DNA of 64,000 bases from Cognataquiflexum rubidum (lineage in GTDB: Bacteria > Bacteroidota > Bacteroidia > Cytophagales > Cyclobacteriaceae), in contig NZ_JAKZAL010000002.1 of NCBI RefSeq assembly GCF_022538115.1, forward strand, positions 310,001 to 374,000, read 5' to 3'. The notes beneath the pieces were generated by a model. That model searched no databases. It was not told the origin of the DNA and worked only from the letters and a program-made list of their open reading frames with translations. The position numbers and the translations under genes were made by a program. The first letter of the stretch is position 1, and every line of letters begins with the position of its first letter. Shown here one piece after another: positions 35,446 to 44,798 of the stretch.

Positions 35446-36747
35446 TCAATTTTCTTTTAGTCCCGGTGACCGCTGCAAAAATTCCTGATACAGCTTGATA
35501 TGTCTGTTGCTCATCGGTACCCTGTAGCCGTCTATGAATACATGGCGGATCTGGGTTTTGGTTTCAAAAGGATCTCCTGTGGAGACAAACAGCGTGGCAT
35601 CTTTTCCCTGCTCGATGGAACCCATTCGATCAGCAACCCCGAATACCTCTGCGGCATTGATGGTGACGGCTTTCAAGGCTTCTTCTTTGCCCATGCCATA
35701 AGCAGCGGCAAAACCCGCATTGAAAGGAAGGTTTCTTGTGTTTTCTGCATCGTTTGATCTGATGACCACTTTCACACCTGCTTTGGCCATTTTGCCGGGA
35801 TTGGTATAGGCTGCATCAAAACGGTCAGAGTTCCTTGTCGGAATGGAAAGCATCGGTCCAGTGATGACAGGGATTTTGGAGGCAGCGATTTTGTCAGCCA
35901 CTCTCCAACCTTCAGCCACTCCGGTAAGGATGGCCTTTACATTTTTGGATTGGATCCACTCTATTGCTAAAGTGATATCTGATGCGGCATTTACTTCTAC
36001 CAAGAGAGGTAATTCTCCCGCAACAACTTTTGCTAATTGTTCCATCTCAGGATAATAATCCAAGGCGGCATCGGCTTTTTTCAATTGATTAAAAGTAACC
36101 GCCCTCTCCCAAATTTCATTGAGGGTTTTTTCGGCTTTTTCAGCTTCTTTTTTGATGTCCTCATCACTTCTTCTATCCCAAGTACTGCGACGGGCGGAAG
36201 AAGGGAAATTCAGGACAACCCCTTTAAAACCTGCATACATTTGGTCCGCAGTATAGCCGTTGAGGTTGATTAGGGCTGCCGTTCCGGGAAACAAACCTCC
36301 CGAAGGAGTTGCCAAAGTAGTCGTGACACCACTCACTCGTGTTACCGGAATCGCTACAGAGTTGGGATTGACAGCGACAAGCGCCTGCATGTTGGGAGTC
36401 ACTTGACCGATTTCAGCATAATCCTGGGTTTCCGGTACAGAATTGACTTCGACCAATCCAAGTCTGGTTCCTCCATCAAACATTCCCGGATAGATAAAAT
36501 GTCCGGTACAATCTATCACCTCGGCATCTCCCGCAGGAATGTTTTTTCCTACCGCTTCGATTTTTCCATTGGATATGAGCACGCTTCCATTTTCGATATT
36601 GCCTTTGGTAACAGTGACAATGGTTGCGTTTTGCAGCAAAAATCTGCCGTTTCTCGGCTTGATAAATTCTCCATCAAATTGGGCATTAGCCAAAAAGGGG
36701 AGAACCAATAAAGCGACTGTAAATATGATTTGATTTATCTTCTTCAT
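35446..36747 (-). CDS. Secreted amidohydrolase-like protein lacking the metal-binding HxH
   Basis: The 433-residue protein has a signal peptide (to NAQ, about residue 23) and the amidohydrolase fold: an N-terminal beta sandwich (LQNATIVTVTKGNIENGSVLI) and a barrel that ends GSIEQGKDATLFV. Where active relatives have D-x-H-x-H, it reads FDGGTRLGL (residues 90-98). The other usual His ligands are also absent, so hydrolysis by the normal metal mechanism is unlikely. It is the last gene of three paralogues. I chose ATG 36747 because the signal peptide starts there; the frame is open a further 24 bases. Confidence 0.82.
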   Translation of the reverse strand: MKKINQIIFTVALLVLPFLANAQFDGEFIKPRNGRFLLQNATIVTVTKGNIENGSVLISNGKIEAVGKNIPAGDAEVIDCTGHFIYPGMFDGGTRLGLVEVNSVPETQDYAEIGQVTPNMQALVAVNPNSVAIPVTRVSGVTTTLATPSGGLFPGTAALINLNGYTADQMYAGFKGVVLNFPSSARRSTWDRRSDEDIKKEAEKAEKTLNEIWERAVTFNQLKKADAALDYYPEMEQLAKVVAGELPLLVEVNAASDITLAIEWIQSKNVKAILTGVAEGWRVADKIAASKIPVITGPMLSIPTRNSDRFDAAYTNPGKMAKAGVKVVIRSNDAENTRNLPFNAGFAAAYGMGKEEALKAVTINAAEVFGVADRMGSIEQGKDATLFVSTGDPFETKTQIRHVFIDGYRVPMSNRHIKLYQEFLQRSPGLKEN

Positions 36748-36778
36748 CTTCAGTATGTTTTGAGCTTCCATTTAGATT

Positions 36779-38161
36779 TTAGTGTTCGTGGTCAAATAAG
36801 CTTCTACCAAAATTGGTAAAGAAGAAATCTACCCCATGCATACACTTGTGATCATGTTCTTTAAGGAATATGGGTTCAATGGATTCTGTTGCTGCTACCC
36901 TCAATCTCATGTCATTAGGATCCTCATTGATGTCAAAATATTTGACACCATCCACAAAAGTCATCTGAGGGATAGCATAAACTGAAAGTGGATGATCGTT
37001 GAAAATGACCAAATCAGCCTGTTTGCCTTCTTCTATGGAACCTACCTTGTCCGCAATTCCAAGTTGTTTGGCAGGATTGATGGTGATTAGGGCCAAGGTT
37101 TGCTCGTCGGTCAATTCGCCGTAGCGTTGTGCTTTTCCGGCTTCGTGGTACAAGTGACGGATCAATTCTCCTGAATCTGAATTGATAGAAGTGATGACTC
37201 CGTTTTGGGTCAATATAGCGGCATTGTAGGCTGTGGAATAATACACCTCAAATTTGTACGCCCACCAATCAGCAAAAACCGAAGCACCCATCGTATAAGC
37301 CGCCAATTCAGGGGCTACTTTAAATCCTTCATTGACATGGGAAAACACAATGTTGGTGATATCAAATTCTCTACAGACATTGATGAGCATGTAGATTTCG
37401 TCTGCCCGGTAGGAATGACAATGGATGATGATTTTACCATCCAAAATATCCACTAGGGTTTGGAGACGTTCACTGTATTTTGGGGGAACAGGCGTTGCTC
37501 CTTTTACTTTCAGGGCATTGTTGTAGGTTTCCCAGGTTTTTTTGTATTGAATCGCATCATTGAAACCGTTTCTGATTACAGCCTCGACACCCATTCTTGA
37601 CCTTGGTTGAATCCCATTCCCTCTTCCATGAACTCTTGTTGGATTTTCACCTAAGGCGAATTTGATTGTCCTTGCCGCATCTTTCATGATCAAATCATCG
37701 GGATTGCCTGAGCCATACCGGTGTTTGAGTGTGATGTTTTGTCCTCCAATGGCATTAGCCGAACCATGCATGGCATGGGAAACAGTCACCCCGCCGGCGA
37801 GTGCCCGGTACAAACCGATATCGTAAGGGTCAATCACATCCGCCATCCTTACCTCTGAGGTAATCGGTGCAGTACCTTCATTGACAGCATCTAAGGCTAC
37901 ATGAGAATGGGCATCAATGATGCCGGGCATGACGTATTTTCCTTTTGCGTCAATGGTAGTGACATTCGAAGCTGTAAGTCCTTTTCCTATTTTTTTGATG
38001 ATGCCGTTTTCCACAAGGACATCGGTGTCTTCCAAGATGCCTTTAGTAACTGTCAAAACAGTAGCATTTTTTATTAAAACAGACCCTTTTTGGGTTTGGG
38101 AATTTGCTGGATTCCAGCCCATCACCAATATAGCTGCTATTATATAGATTATCTTTTTCAT
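36779..38161 (-). CDS. Secreted amidohydrolase with intact HxH motif
   Basis: The 460-residue protein has a signal peptide (to NSQ, about residue 22) and an imidazolonepropionase-like amidohydrolase fold. The metal-binding IIDAHSHVAL has His85 and His87. Further His residues are in IIHCHSYRADE and FSHVNEG, and an Asp in SDSGELIRH, so it should be catalytic. The C-terminus is His-rich (KEHDHKCMHG...FDHEH). The substrate is unknown; cyclic amides or peptides are possible for this group. It is the middle of three tandem paralogues, 19 bases after the first and 31 before the third. Confidence 0.88.
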   Translation of the reverse strand: MKKIIYIIAAILVMGWNPANSQTQKGSVLIKNATVLTVTKGILEDTDVLVENGIIKKIGKGLTASNVTTIDAKGKYVMPGIIDAHSHVALDAVNEGTAPITSEVRMADVIDPYDIGLYRALAGGVTVSHAMHGSANAIGGQNITLKHRYGSGNPDDLIMKDAARTIKFALGENPTRVHGRGNGIQPRSRMGVEAVIRNGFNDAIQYKKTWETYNNALKVKGATPVPPKYSERLQTLVDILDGKIIIHCHSYRADEIYMLINVCREFDITNIVFSHVNEGFKVAPELAAYTMGASVFADWWAYKFEVYYSTAYNAAILTQNGVITSINSDSGELIRHLYHEAGKAQRYGELTDEQTLALITINPAKQLGIADKVGSIEEGKQADLVIFNDHPLSVYAIPQMTFVDGVKYFDINEDPNDMRLRVAATESIEPIFLKEHDHKCMHGVDFFFTNFGRSLFDHEH

Positions 38162-38180
38162 GATTTTCGGTGATTAGCGA

Positions 38181-39884
38181 TTAAAATGATTTTGGTTTCT
38201 TGGTAGCATTCATCGGAAAGCTTCCGTATTCAGACAGCGAGAGGTTTCCGGAAATTTGATCTCCGCTTACTTCTCCGCTCACATTCACTACCAAAGACAT
38301 TCCTCCTGCAGCCACATCAAATGAAAAAGTCAAATTAGAACCTGAAAGGCTGATGTTTTTCATTTCAGAGCTTGCTTGCCCTACTCCTGCAGGATTGTCA
38401 TAGGTGATGGTCCCTTTATAGGAATCCCCTTCTTTTTTGATTTCTAGGGTTCCGGACGAACTTCCGGCCGGCGTATCAGATGTATATTCCCAAAAACCAT
38501 CAATTGCAACTGCCCCATTGGTGCCGTTCTTCTCACCGTTACCGTTTTTCTTTGCTTTGACTTCGTAATCAAACATAAACCCGTCAGCCACTACATGTTT
38601 AACCTGGGTCTCTTCATCCAACAATGGAGCGGTTAATATGACCATATTGGCAGATTTCCCTTTTTCCAATGTGCCGGCAAACTTTTGAATGCCTAGTATA
38701 TTGGCGTTGTTTATGGTAAGCGCAGCCAAAGCTGCATTTTCTGTTAGTCCATTTTCAACCATGAGGCGAAGATTCTTGAAAGTGTCCCCGCTTTTGGCAC
38801 CCATAGAGGTAAAGCCGAAAGGAATACCTGCTGCTTCCAAAAATGCAGCTTGCTTTAATGTGCTTTGATAGGCTTCCTGAACCCTTTTGGTTCTTGCCTG
38901 CATTTCTTCAGACAATTCTTCCATTTTGGCTTTGGTGACTTTATCATCAGGCAATTTCATGGAAAGCAATACTTGGGCATTTGCAGCCTTGATTTCGTTA
39001 GTAACCTTCTCCACATTGGAGACACCTGATAAAATCAATCTGAACCCATTTTCTTTTTGAAGTGAAAGTGCCCTCCTGATTTCGATGTCATCGTTTGCCT
39101 CAAACAATACCGGGATATTCTTATCCACCACGGGATACATCGCTTCGTAAGTCTTGTTTATTTCAGGTCTGTTGAGACCGTTGTTGGAGGCAAAAAGTTT
39201 ACCGTGGCGGGAGGCCAATTCGGCATTTTTATATACATCCCTGAATTTCGCCATGATTCCGAGCGGAGTTCCTGGATAGACTCTTCCTCCTCCTCTTGCA
39301 CCTTGGAATTTTACAACTAGGGCTGAGTTTTGGGATAAAATATTGGTGGAGGAAGGATTTCCAAAAAGGACTATTGCGGTTTTTCCCGGCATCATTCCAC
39401 CTTCAGGGATCAACTGGGCGATGGTAAATCCACTTTTTCTCCAATCTTGGATTTGGTTGTTTTTATTATCATAGGTATCGATTACATTCCTCCAAGGCGT
39501 AATCCCTGCAATATCGTCCGGTGGGTTGGCGGGGTTGTAATCAGAGGGCTTTTCAGGTTCAGGAGCTTTGCCTACCCCTGCAGTACTTGCGCCGTCAATA
39601 AATCCCGGATAGATAAATAAGGAGTCAGCTGAGATAACTTGGGCCTCTTTGGGAATGGTGATATTGGTCCCGACCGCTTCTATCAGGCCGTTTTTAATTA
39701 GAATTGTACCGTTTTGGATGGTTTTTCCGGGTGCTGTGGTGATGGTGGCATTCTTTATGGCTATCGTACCTGTCACCCTCTTTTCTCCACTTGGATCGCT
39801 TTGCGCCTTTGTATATTGAAAAGAAAGAAAAAGAACCAATACCAATATACTTTTGAATACCTGAATCTTAGGGCTCATAATCAT
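38181..39884 (-). CDS. Secreted amidohydrolase-like protein without HxH, plus C-terminal beta domain
   Basis: The 567-residue protein has a signal peptide (to KAQ, about residue 28). An amidohydrolase-like region (about 35-450) has FIDGASTAGVG (residues 95-105) in place of the metal-binding HxH, and no other clear His ligands. A C-terminal beta-rich segment of about 100 residues (FWEYTSDTPAGSSSGTLEIKK... to the end) resembles small lipocalin-like secreted domains. It is probably not a metal hydrolase itself. As first gene of the trio it may serve as a partner of the intact enzyme; that is inference. A second ATG lies 6 bases downstream. Confidence 0.8.
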   Translation of the reverse strand: MIMSPKIQVFKSILVLVLFLSFQYTKAQSDPSGEKRVTGTIAIKNATITTAPGKTIQNGTILIKNGLIEAVGTNITIPKEAQVISADSLFIYPGFIDGASTAGVGKAPEPEKPSDYNPANPPDDIAGITPWRNVIDTYDNKNNQIQDWRKSGFTIAQLIPEGGMMPGKTAIVLFGNPSSTNILSQNSALVVKFQGARGGGRVYPGTPLGIMAKFRDVYKNAELASRHGKLFASNNGLNRPEINKTYEAMYPVVDKNIPVLFEANDDIEIRRALSLQKENGFRLILSGVSNVEKVTNEIKAANAQVLLSMKLPDDKVTKAKMEELSEEMQARTKRVQEAYQSTLKQAAFLEAAGIPFGFTSMGAKSGDTFKNLRLMVENGLTENAALAALTINNANILGIQKFAGTLEKGKSANMVILTAPLLDEETQVKHVVADGFMFDYEVKAKKNGNGEKNGTNGAVAIDGFWEYTSDTPAGSSSGTLEIKKEGDSYKGTITYDNPAGVGQASSEMKNISLSGSNLTFSFDVAAGGMSLVVNVSGEVSGDQISGNLSLSEYGSFPMNATKKPKSF

Positions 39885-40131
39885 ATGGTTTGCTTGAATT
39901 GGTGGATTTAATCAGTTTGTAAGCTAACAAAAGAAATTTTTTCAAAAAAAAATTATTTTTTTTGAAACCCATAAACGGTTAGGAACGGCAAATATTTTTT
40001 TGTGTAATACATTTTAATCCTATTGTATTTTTTCCTAAAATAATTTCAATTTTTCTGGGGTTTGGAGCCTTGTTTTTTTGTTTTTTTTACTTCTATATTT
40101 AAATCTCTTATCACCCAAAAGATTGAAAAAA

Positions 40132-40491
40132 ATGAAGAATATCCTAATCATCGAGGACGATAGACTGATATCCAGTCTGTTGAACTTTAGACTTAAAAAG
40201 GATGGCTACCATGTCACCACTGCCGAAGATGGCTTGACCGGAATGGATGCGATCGATGCCTCTGAGCCCGACCTGATCATCACAGATGTCATGATTCCTT
40301 TCAAAACTGGCATCGAAATCATCAACCACGCAAAGAAGGTTTATCCTAAAGTGCCCATCATTGTTTTGAGTTCTCTTGGAGAAGAAGAAGCTACTGTCAT
40401 GGAAGCTTTTAATCTCGGCGTATCTGATTTTGTCCCAAAACCATTTAATCCAAATGAGCTCGCAGTGCGTGTTCGGAGATTAATTCAATAA
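40132..40491 (+). CDS. Stand-alone response-regulator receiver protein
   Basis: The 119-residue protein is a single CheY-like receiver: acidic pair IIEDD, phosphoacceptor Asp in LIITDVMIP (about residue 52), Ser in VLSSLG, and Lys in PKPFNP. There is no output domain. It starts at ATG 40132; upstream in-frame sequence adds no homology. It is 9 bases upstream of the HEAT-like membrane protein and begins a five-gene run that includes a glycosyltransferase, so it may gate polysaccharide synthesis through protein contact. No kinase is nearby. Confidence 0.9.
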   Translation: MKNILIIEDDRLISSLLNFRLKKDGYHVTTAEDGLTGMDAIDASEPDLIITDVMIPFKTGIEIINHAKKVYPKVPIIVLSSLGEEEATVMEAFNLGVSDFVPKPFNPNELAVRVRRLIQ

Positions 40492-40500
40492 TTCAAATGG

Positions 40501-42093
40501 ATGCATGAATCACATAGAAGGCGTTTTTTTAAGGTCGGTTCATTATTTTTGTTTCTGATTTTTCAGCTTGGCAACCTTCGCGCTCAGGATTCCCTGAGTT
40601 TGCAGGTCGAGTCCAAACTTTTTGAGGTCTCCGGAGAAATCCCCGGTCTTTCCTTTATATTGGAAGTCAAAGAAAATGAGAAGGATCTCAGCATTTTTTC
40701 TTTAACCCAGCCGGATCATAACGGTTTGTGGGTTTCGGATACGCTTGTGGATTTTAGAAGTGCTGCCCACCTTAGGGACACCATTTTTTCAGCTTCGGGA
40801 AAGAAAGCGGAACTTGCATTTTTGCTTTTCGACCAAAAGTCCGAGAAGGAGGCCATCGATGAATTTTTGGATAACCTCAGCCGTAATGAACTGTTGCCTT
40901 CCGACGTTTCCTCCAAATCCAACGGTTTTGAGGAAGGAGAGCTTCATATCTTGGCTTCCAATGTTAATTTTTCTCCTTATTATGAATTACAAACCAAAAT
41001 ACTGAGTGACACCAAGATGTTGCTACTTGTCTCCACCTTGGTTTTGTTTTTGGTGGCTTCTATCATCTTGGTCACCATCATGTATGTGGTCAAAAAACGA
41101 AAAAAGAAAAGAGACTCCCTCACCGTGAAATTTAAGGAACTGAGTTTAGAACCTGTTTCCAATTTACTTTTTGAGCATTCTTTAGAGGAATTGCAATCCT
41201 TTGACCGAGAAAAATTTGAAAGCTTTTTTCCAGTTGACCATCTTAAAAACAACCTTTTCAAGGACGTGATGATCATGGAAATCATCAGTCTCAACAAAAA
41301 CATGAAGGGGGAATTCAAAACCAAGCTCAAGACTATCTACCGAAAACTCGGTTTGGACGCACATTCCATCCAAAAGCTTTCCTCAAAAAAATGGGACGTG
41401 ATCACCTCCGGTATTGTCGAAATCAATGAAATGGATGTCGTGGAAGCAGCAGAAAAGGTGGAGAAATTTGCCAAATCAGAAAACTTTTATGTGCGGTCTA
41501 ATGCCGTCGCTACCCTTTTGAATATTTCCAACGATCCCGAACTGAAAGTCCTTGTCGACCAGGATTTTCCTTTGTCAAGATGGCAACAAATGGTCTATTT
41601 CAGAATCATCAAATTTATCAACAACAGCCAGGAAAAAGTGAGGGTAGATTTATTGTTTGAATCCAAAAATGAATCTGTGAGGGTTTTTGGATACAAACTC
41701 GTCAGGTATCTTGGGCTTTTTGAACTGCTTGAAATATTGATAAATAAATACAAAAATGCTACCATCCCGGAAAAATTGGAGATGATCAAATGCTTTGATG
41801 TTTTCAGCTACCAAGATTCCCTCAACCATCTCCACCGCGATTTGTCTACTGCCGACAAGGGTTTGTTCCTCGGAATTATAGCAGTATTGCAGAATATCGG
41901 AAACCCTATCTCAGAAGTGATTTTGTTGGAAAAATTAAAAAACGGGTTGGACTTTGAATCCAAAAAAGCCGTGATGCAGGCATTGAATATCCTCAATCCC
42001 GATGTGTTGGGAGAGTGGACACGTCAGGCCGATGACATGGAGGCATATCAGATTTTCAACCACCTTACGGATCCTGTTTTGAGCCATGTATAA
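40501..42093 (+). CDS. Membrane protein with cytosolic HEAT-like repeats
   Basis: The 530-residue protein has an N-terminal signal peptide or anchor (about residues 8-29), a periplasmic segment, and one strong membrane helix near residues 172-197 followed by KKRKKKR. The large cytosolic part consists of helical pairs. Segments such as SENFYVRSNAVATLLNISNDPELKVLV and ESVRVFGYKLVRYLGLFELLEIL look like HEAT or armadillo-type repeats. A role as a scaffold between the receiver and the glycosyltransferase is inferred from gene order. It overlaps the glycosyltransferase gene by 8 bases. Confidence 0.7.
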   Translation: MHESHRRRFFKVGSLFLFLIFQLGNLRAQDSLSLQVESKLFEVSGEIPGLSFILEVKENEKDLSIFSLTQPDHNGLWVSDTLVDFRSAAHLRDTIFSASGKKAELAFLLFDQKSEKEAIDEFLDNLSRNELLPSDVSSKSNGFEEGELHILASNVNFSPYYELQTKILSDTKMLLLVSTLVLFLVASIILVTIMYVVKKRKKKRDSLTVKFKELSLEPVSNLLFEHSLEELQSFDREKFESFFPVDHLKNNLFKDVMIMEIISLNKNMKGEFKTKLKTIYRKLGLDAHSIQKLSSKKWDVITSGIVEINEMDVVEAAEKVEKFAKSENFYVRSNAVATLLNISNDPELKVLVDQDFPLSRWQQMVYFRIIKFINNSQEKVRVDLLFESKNESVRVFGYKLVRYLGLFELLEILINKYKNATIPEKLEMIKCFDVFSYQDSLNHLHRDLSTADKGLFLGIIAVLQNIGNPISEVILLEKLKNGLDFESKKAVMQALNILNPDVLGEWTRQADDMEAYQIFNHLTDPVLSHV

Positions 42094-43549
42094 TTTACTT
42101 TTAGACATATTGATTGAGATTTTTGGGATACTGTTCTTGGTCTACAGTTTTTCAATCATTTCTTTTTACCTGATCATGACTGTCCTTTCCACATTGGAAA
42201 TGCGTGACCACCTGAAAAAAAACAAGTTTGCTGATTACAAAGATGTCATTACAAGCCCGGTTACGCCAAGTATATCGGTCATTGCGCCGGCATACAATGA
42301 AGGACAGAATATAGTGCAAAACGCCAAAAGTCTCCTGACCCTCCATTACGGAAAATTCGAAGTGATTATTGTCAATGATGGTTCCAAAGACGATACCCTT
42401 GAAAAGATGATTGAAAGTTTTGGTTTGGTCAAGACCAATTATGCTTACCATAAATATGTAGAGACCGGAAAAATCCGCGGGGTATACAAATCAACAAACC
42501 CTTCTTATGCCAAGCTGACTTTGGTGGACAAAGAAAACGGAGGCAAAGCCGATGCTCTCAACGCAGGTATCAATCTGGCAGCCAATGAAATTTTGGCCTG
42601 TATCGATGTGGATTGTATCCTGTCCAGTGATTCTTTGACGAGAATGGTGAGGCCATTTATGGAAGAAACAAACCGCAAAGTAATCGCGGTCGGGGGTGTA
42701 ATCGGTGTGGCCAATAATTGTCAGGTAAAAGACGGGACAGTGACAGAATACAGGGTTCCCGAAACCCTCTTGGGGAGGTTTCAGGTGATTGAATATTTTC
42801 GTGCTTTTTTGATGGGCAGAATGGCTTGGACCAGGATCAATGGATTGATGCTTATTTCGGGCGCTTTTGGTTTTTTCAACAAAGAATTGGTATTGAAAGT
42901 GGGGGGATATTTCCCAAAGACCGTGGGTGAGGACATGGAACTTGTCGTCAGGATGCGAAGGTATATGGAAGAAACAGGTCAAAAGTACAAAGTTGGCTTT
43001 GTGCCTGATCCATTATGCTGGACAGAAGTGCCGGAGTCTGAAAACATCCTTTCCAAGCAGCGCAACAGGTGGATGCGCGGAACGATCGAAACGCTTCAGC
43101 TCCACCAAAAAGTTAAATTGAATCCCAAATATGGGGTTTTGGGTTTGGTTTCTTATCCCTATTGGTCCGTGTTTGAAAAAGGTGGCCCAATCATAGAGAT
43201 GATGGGATTCCTGTATACACTTTTGATGATTATCACAGGTGATATCAGTGCTTTATATTTTGTGGGACTTTTTGGGTTGATGTACGTTTTTTCTGTCATG
43301 ATTTCATCTTTCAGTATTTTGTTTGAAGGCGTGGCTTACAATAATTACAAAGACAGGTCTGACCTCAACAAACTGATGAAAACGGTCTTGTTGGAGCCAT
43401 TTCTGATCCATCCTAAAATCGTACTCTGGGGTTTGAAAGGACATTGGCACTTTATCAAAGGCAAAGGAGGATGGGGAGAAATGATCCGCACAGGATTCAA
43501 AAAAGCCGAGGATAAGAAAAAAATTGAATCACCTATTCCGCTTAATTGA
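42086..43549 (+). CDS. Membrane-bound family-2 glycosyltransferase (processive polysaccharide synthase type)
   Basis: The 487-residue protein has an N-terminal membrane helix (about 8-36) and a GT-A domain with VNDGS (96-100), the DVD metal motif (174-176), GED (281-283) and QRNRW (325-329). At least two to three C-terminal helices follow (about 355-425). The D, DxD, D and Q/RxxRW set is that of processive synthases such as BcsA, PgaC and hyaluronan synthase. No PilZ domain for c-di-GMP is attached. It overlaps the upstream HEAT-like gene by 8 bases and is followed by an outer-membrane TPR-barrel gene, as expected for a secretion system. The sugar made is not known. Confidence 0.9.
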   Translation: MYNLLLDILIEIFGILFLVYSFSIISFYLIMTVLSTLEMRDHLKKNKFADYKDVITSPVTPSISVIAPAYNEGQNIVQNAKSLLTLHYGKFEVIIVNDGSKDDTLEKMIESFGLVKTNYAYHKYVETGKIRGVYKSTNPSYAKLTLVDKENGGKADALNAGINLAANEILACIDVDCILSSDSLTRMVRPFMEETNRKVIAVGGVIGVANNCQVKDGTVTEYRVPETLLGRFQVIEYFRAFLMGRMAWTRINGLMLISGAFGFFNKELVLKVGGYFPKTVGEDMELVVRMRRYMEETGQKYKVGFVPDPLCWTEVPESENILSKQRNRWMRGTIETLQLHQKVKLNPKYGVLGLVSYPYWSVFEKGGPIIEMMGFLYTLLMIITGDISALYFVGLFGLMYVFSVMISSFSILFEGVAYNNYKDRSDLNKLMKTVLLEPFLIHPKIVLWGLKGHWHFIKGKGGWGEMIRTGFKKAEDKKKIESPIPLN

Positions 43550-43556
43550 CCCGGAT

Positions 43557-44798
43557 ATGAGGACATATGCAATACTGTTTTTTTATGGTTTTTTGTTTTT
43601 GGCAATAGCCCTGCCCAAAAGTGGTTGGGCGCAGGAAACTTTTGACCCGGACGTGCTTTATCAAGATGCCCGAAAGCTGATTTTGGAAGGTAAAAGACAA
43701 GAAGGAAGGGTTATCCTTTCCAAAGTTTTGGGAAAATATCCGGACTATGGGGATGTTTTGATTTTGATGGGAAGGTCCTATGCCTGGGATGGAAAATACG
43801 ATTCTGCCGCTATCTATTTTGAAAAGGCTTTGATAGCCAGTCCTACTTATGAAGATGCCTATATTGCTTATATCGATGATTTGTTTTGGAGTGAAAATTA
43901 CGAAAGGGCAGAAGCTGTGATCAATATGGGACTTGAAAAAATCGGACCCCAATCCATGCCATTGAAATACCGGTCATCCAGACTTCATTATTACAAGGAA
44001 GATTATAAAACAGCGATCAAAATCGCCAATGAGGTTTTTGCGAAAGCGCCCAAAACAGAAGGATTATTGGGATACATCGAAACCCTCCGAAGAAAGACGC
44101 GCATCAATGCTGTAGGCGCTACTTATGATTACGATTACTTTTACGGCGACCTCAGTCCGTGGAATACTTATTCGGTCTATGGCCGGACGCATACCGATTT
44201 AACCGGATCGTTGATTGCTCGGGTCACCCATTCTGAGAGATTTGACGGAAGAGGAACCCAAGCGGAACTGGATGCTTTTCCTTCATTGGGCAAGAACAAA
44301 TATGGCTATTTCAATGTGGGTTATTCCCAAGCTTCATTTTTTCCAAAGTTCAGGTTTGGAACCAGTGTTTTTTGGAACTTGCCCAAAGCCTATGAATTGG
44401 AGGCCGGATATAGATTTTTGCAATTTTCTGACGTCACACACATCATCACCGGTTCTGCCGGAAAGTACATTAGCAACTGGTGGCTCAACCTCCGGCTCAA
44501 CTTTATCCCGGGAAAAGACGGTTCTTCTACAAGTGCTAATTTTCAGACCAGATATTATTTCAATGGACCTGAAGACTTTTTCAGTATCCAGCTTTCTACA
44601 GGAGTTTCCCCTGATGAAGAAACCCGGGATTTCCAATCCCAACTGCTCAATTCCTACAGGGCAAGGATCGGCTATCAGCATCTCTGGACATCACGGTGGA
44701 TGGGTTTTGGTTTTGTGGGATACTCAAGGGATGAAATCTCCGAACAACAATTCCGAAACAACCTCAACATTTCTATCGGCACTGAATTCAGATTCTAA
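43557..44798 (+). CDS. TPR and YaiO-type outer-membrane beta-barrel protein
   Basis: The 413-residue protein has a signal peptide (to WAQ, about residue 26) and TPR-like helical repeats at about 30-175, for example GDVLILMGRSYAWDGKYDSAAIYFEKAL. A YaiO-family barrel runs from about 185 to the terminal phenylalanine, with strands such as YSVYGRTHTDLTGSLIARVTH. TPR plus barrel is the export-pore layout of PgaA, BcsC and NfrA, but this one is shorter. It should carry the product of the synthase at 42086 across the outer membrane. The start is at ATG 43557, 7 bases after the synthase; its stop overlaps the next start by one base (TAATG). Confidence 0.85.
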   Translation: MRTYAILFFYGFLFLAIALPKSGWAQETFDPDVLYQDARKLILEGKRQEGRVILSKVLGKYPDYGDVLILMGRSYAWDGKYDSAAIYFEKALIASPTYEDAYIAYIDDLFWSENYERAEAVINMGLEKIGPQSMPLKYRSSRLHYYKEDYKTAIKIANEVFAKAPKTEGLLGYIETLRRKTRINAVGATYDYDYFYGDLSPWNTYSVYGRTHTDLTGSLIARVTHSERFDGRGTQAELDAFPSLGKNKYGYFNVGYSQASFFPKFRFGTSVFWNLPKAYELEAGYRFLQFSDVTHIITGSAGKYISNWWLNLRLNFIPGKDGSSTSANFQTRYYFNGPEDFFSIQLSTGVSPDEETRDFQSQLLNSYRARIGYQHLWTSRWMGFGFVGYSRDEISEQQFRNNLNISIGTEFRF

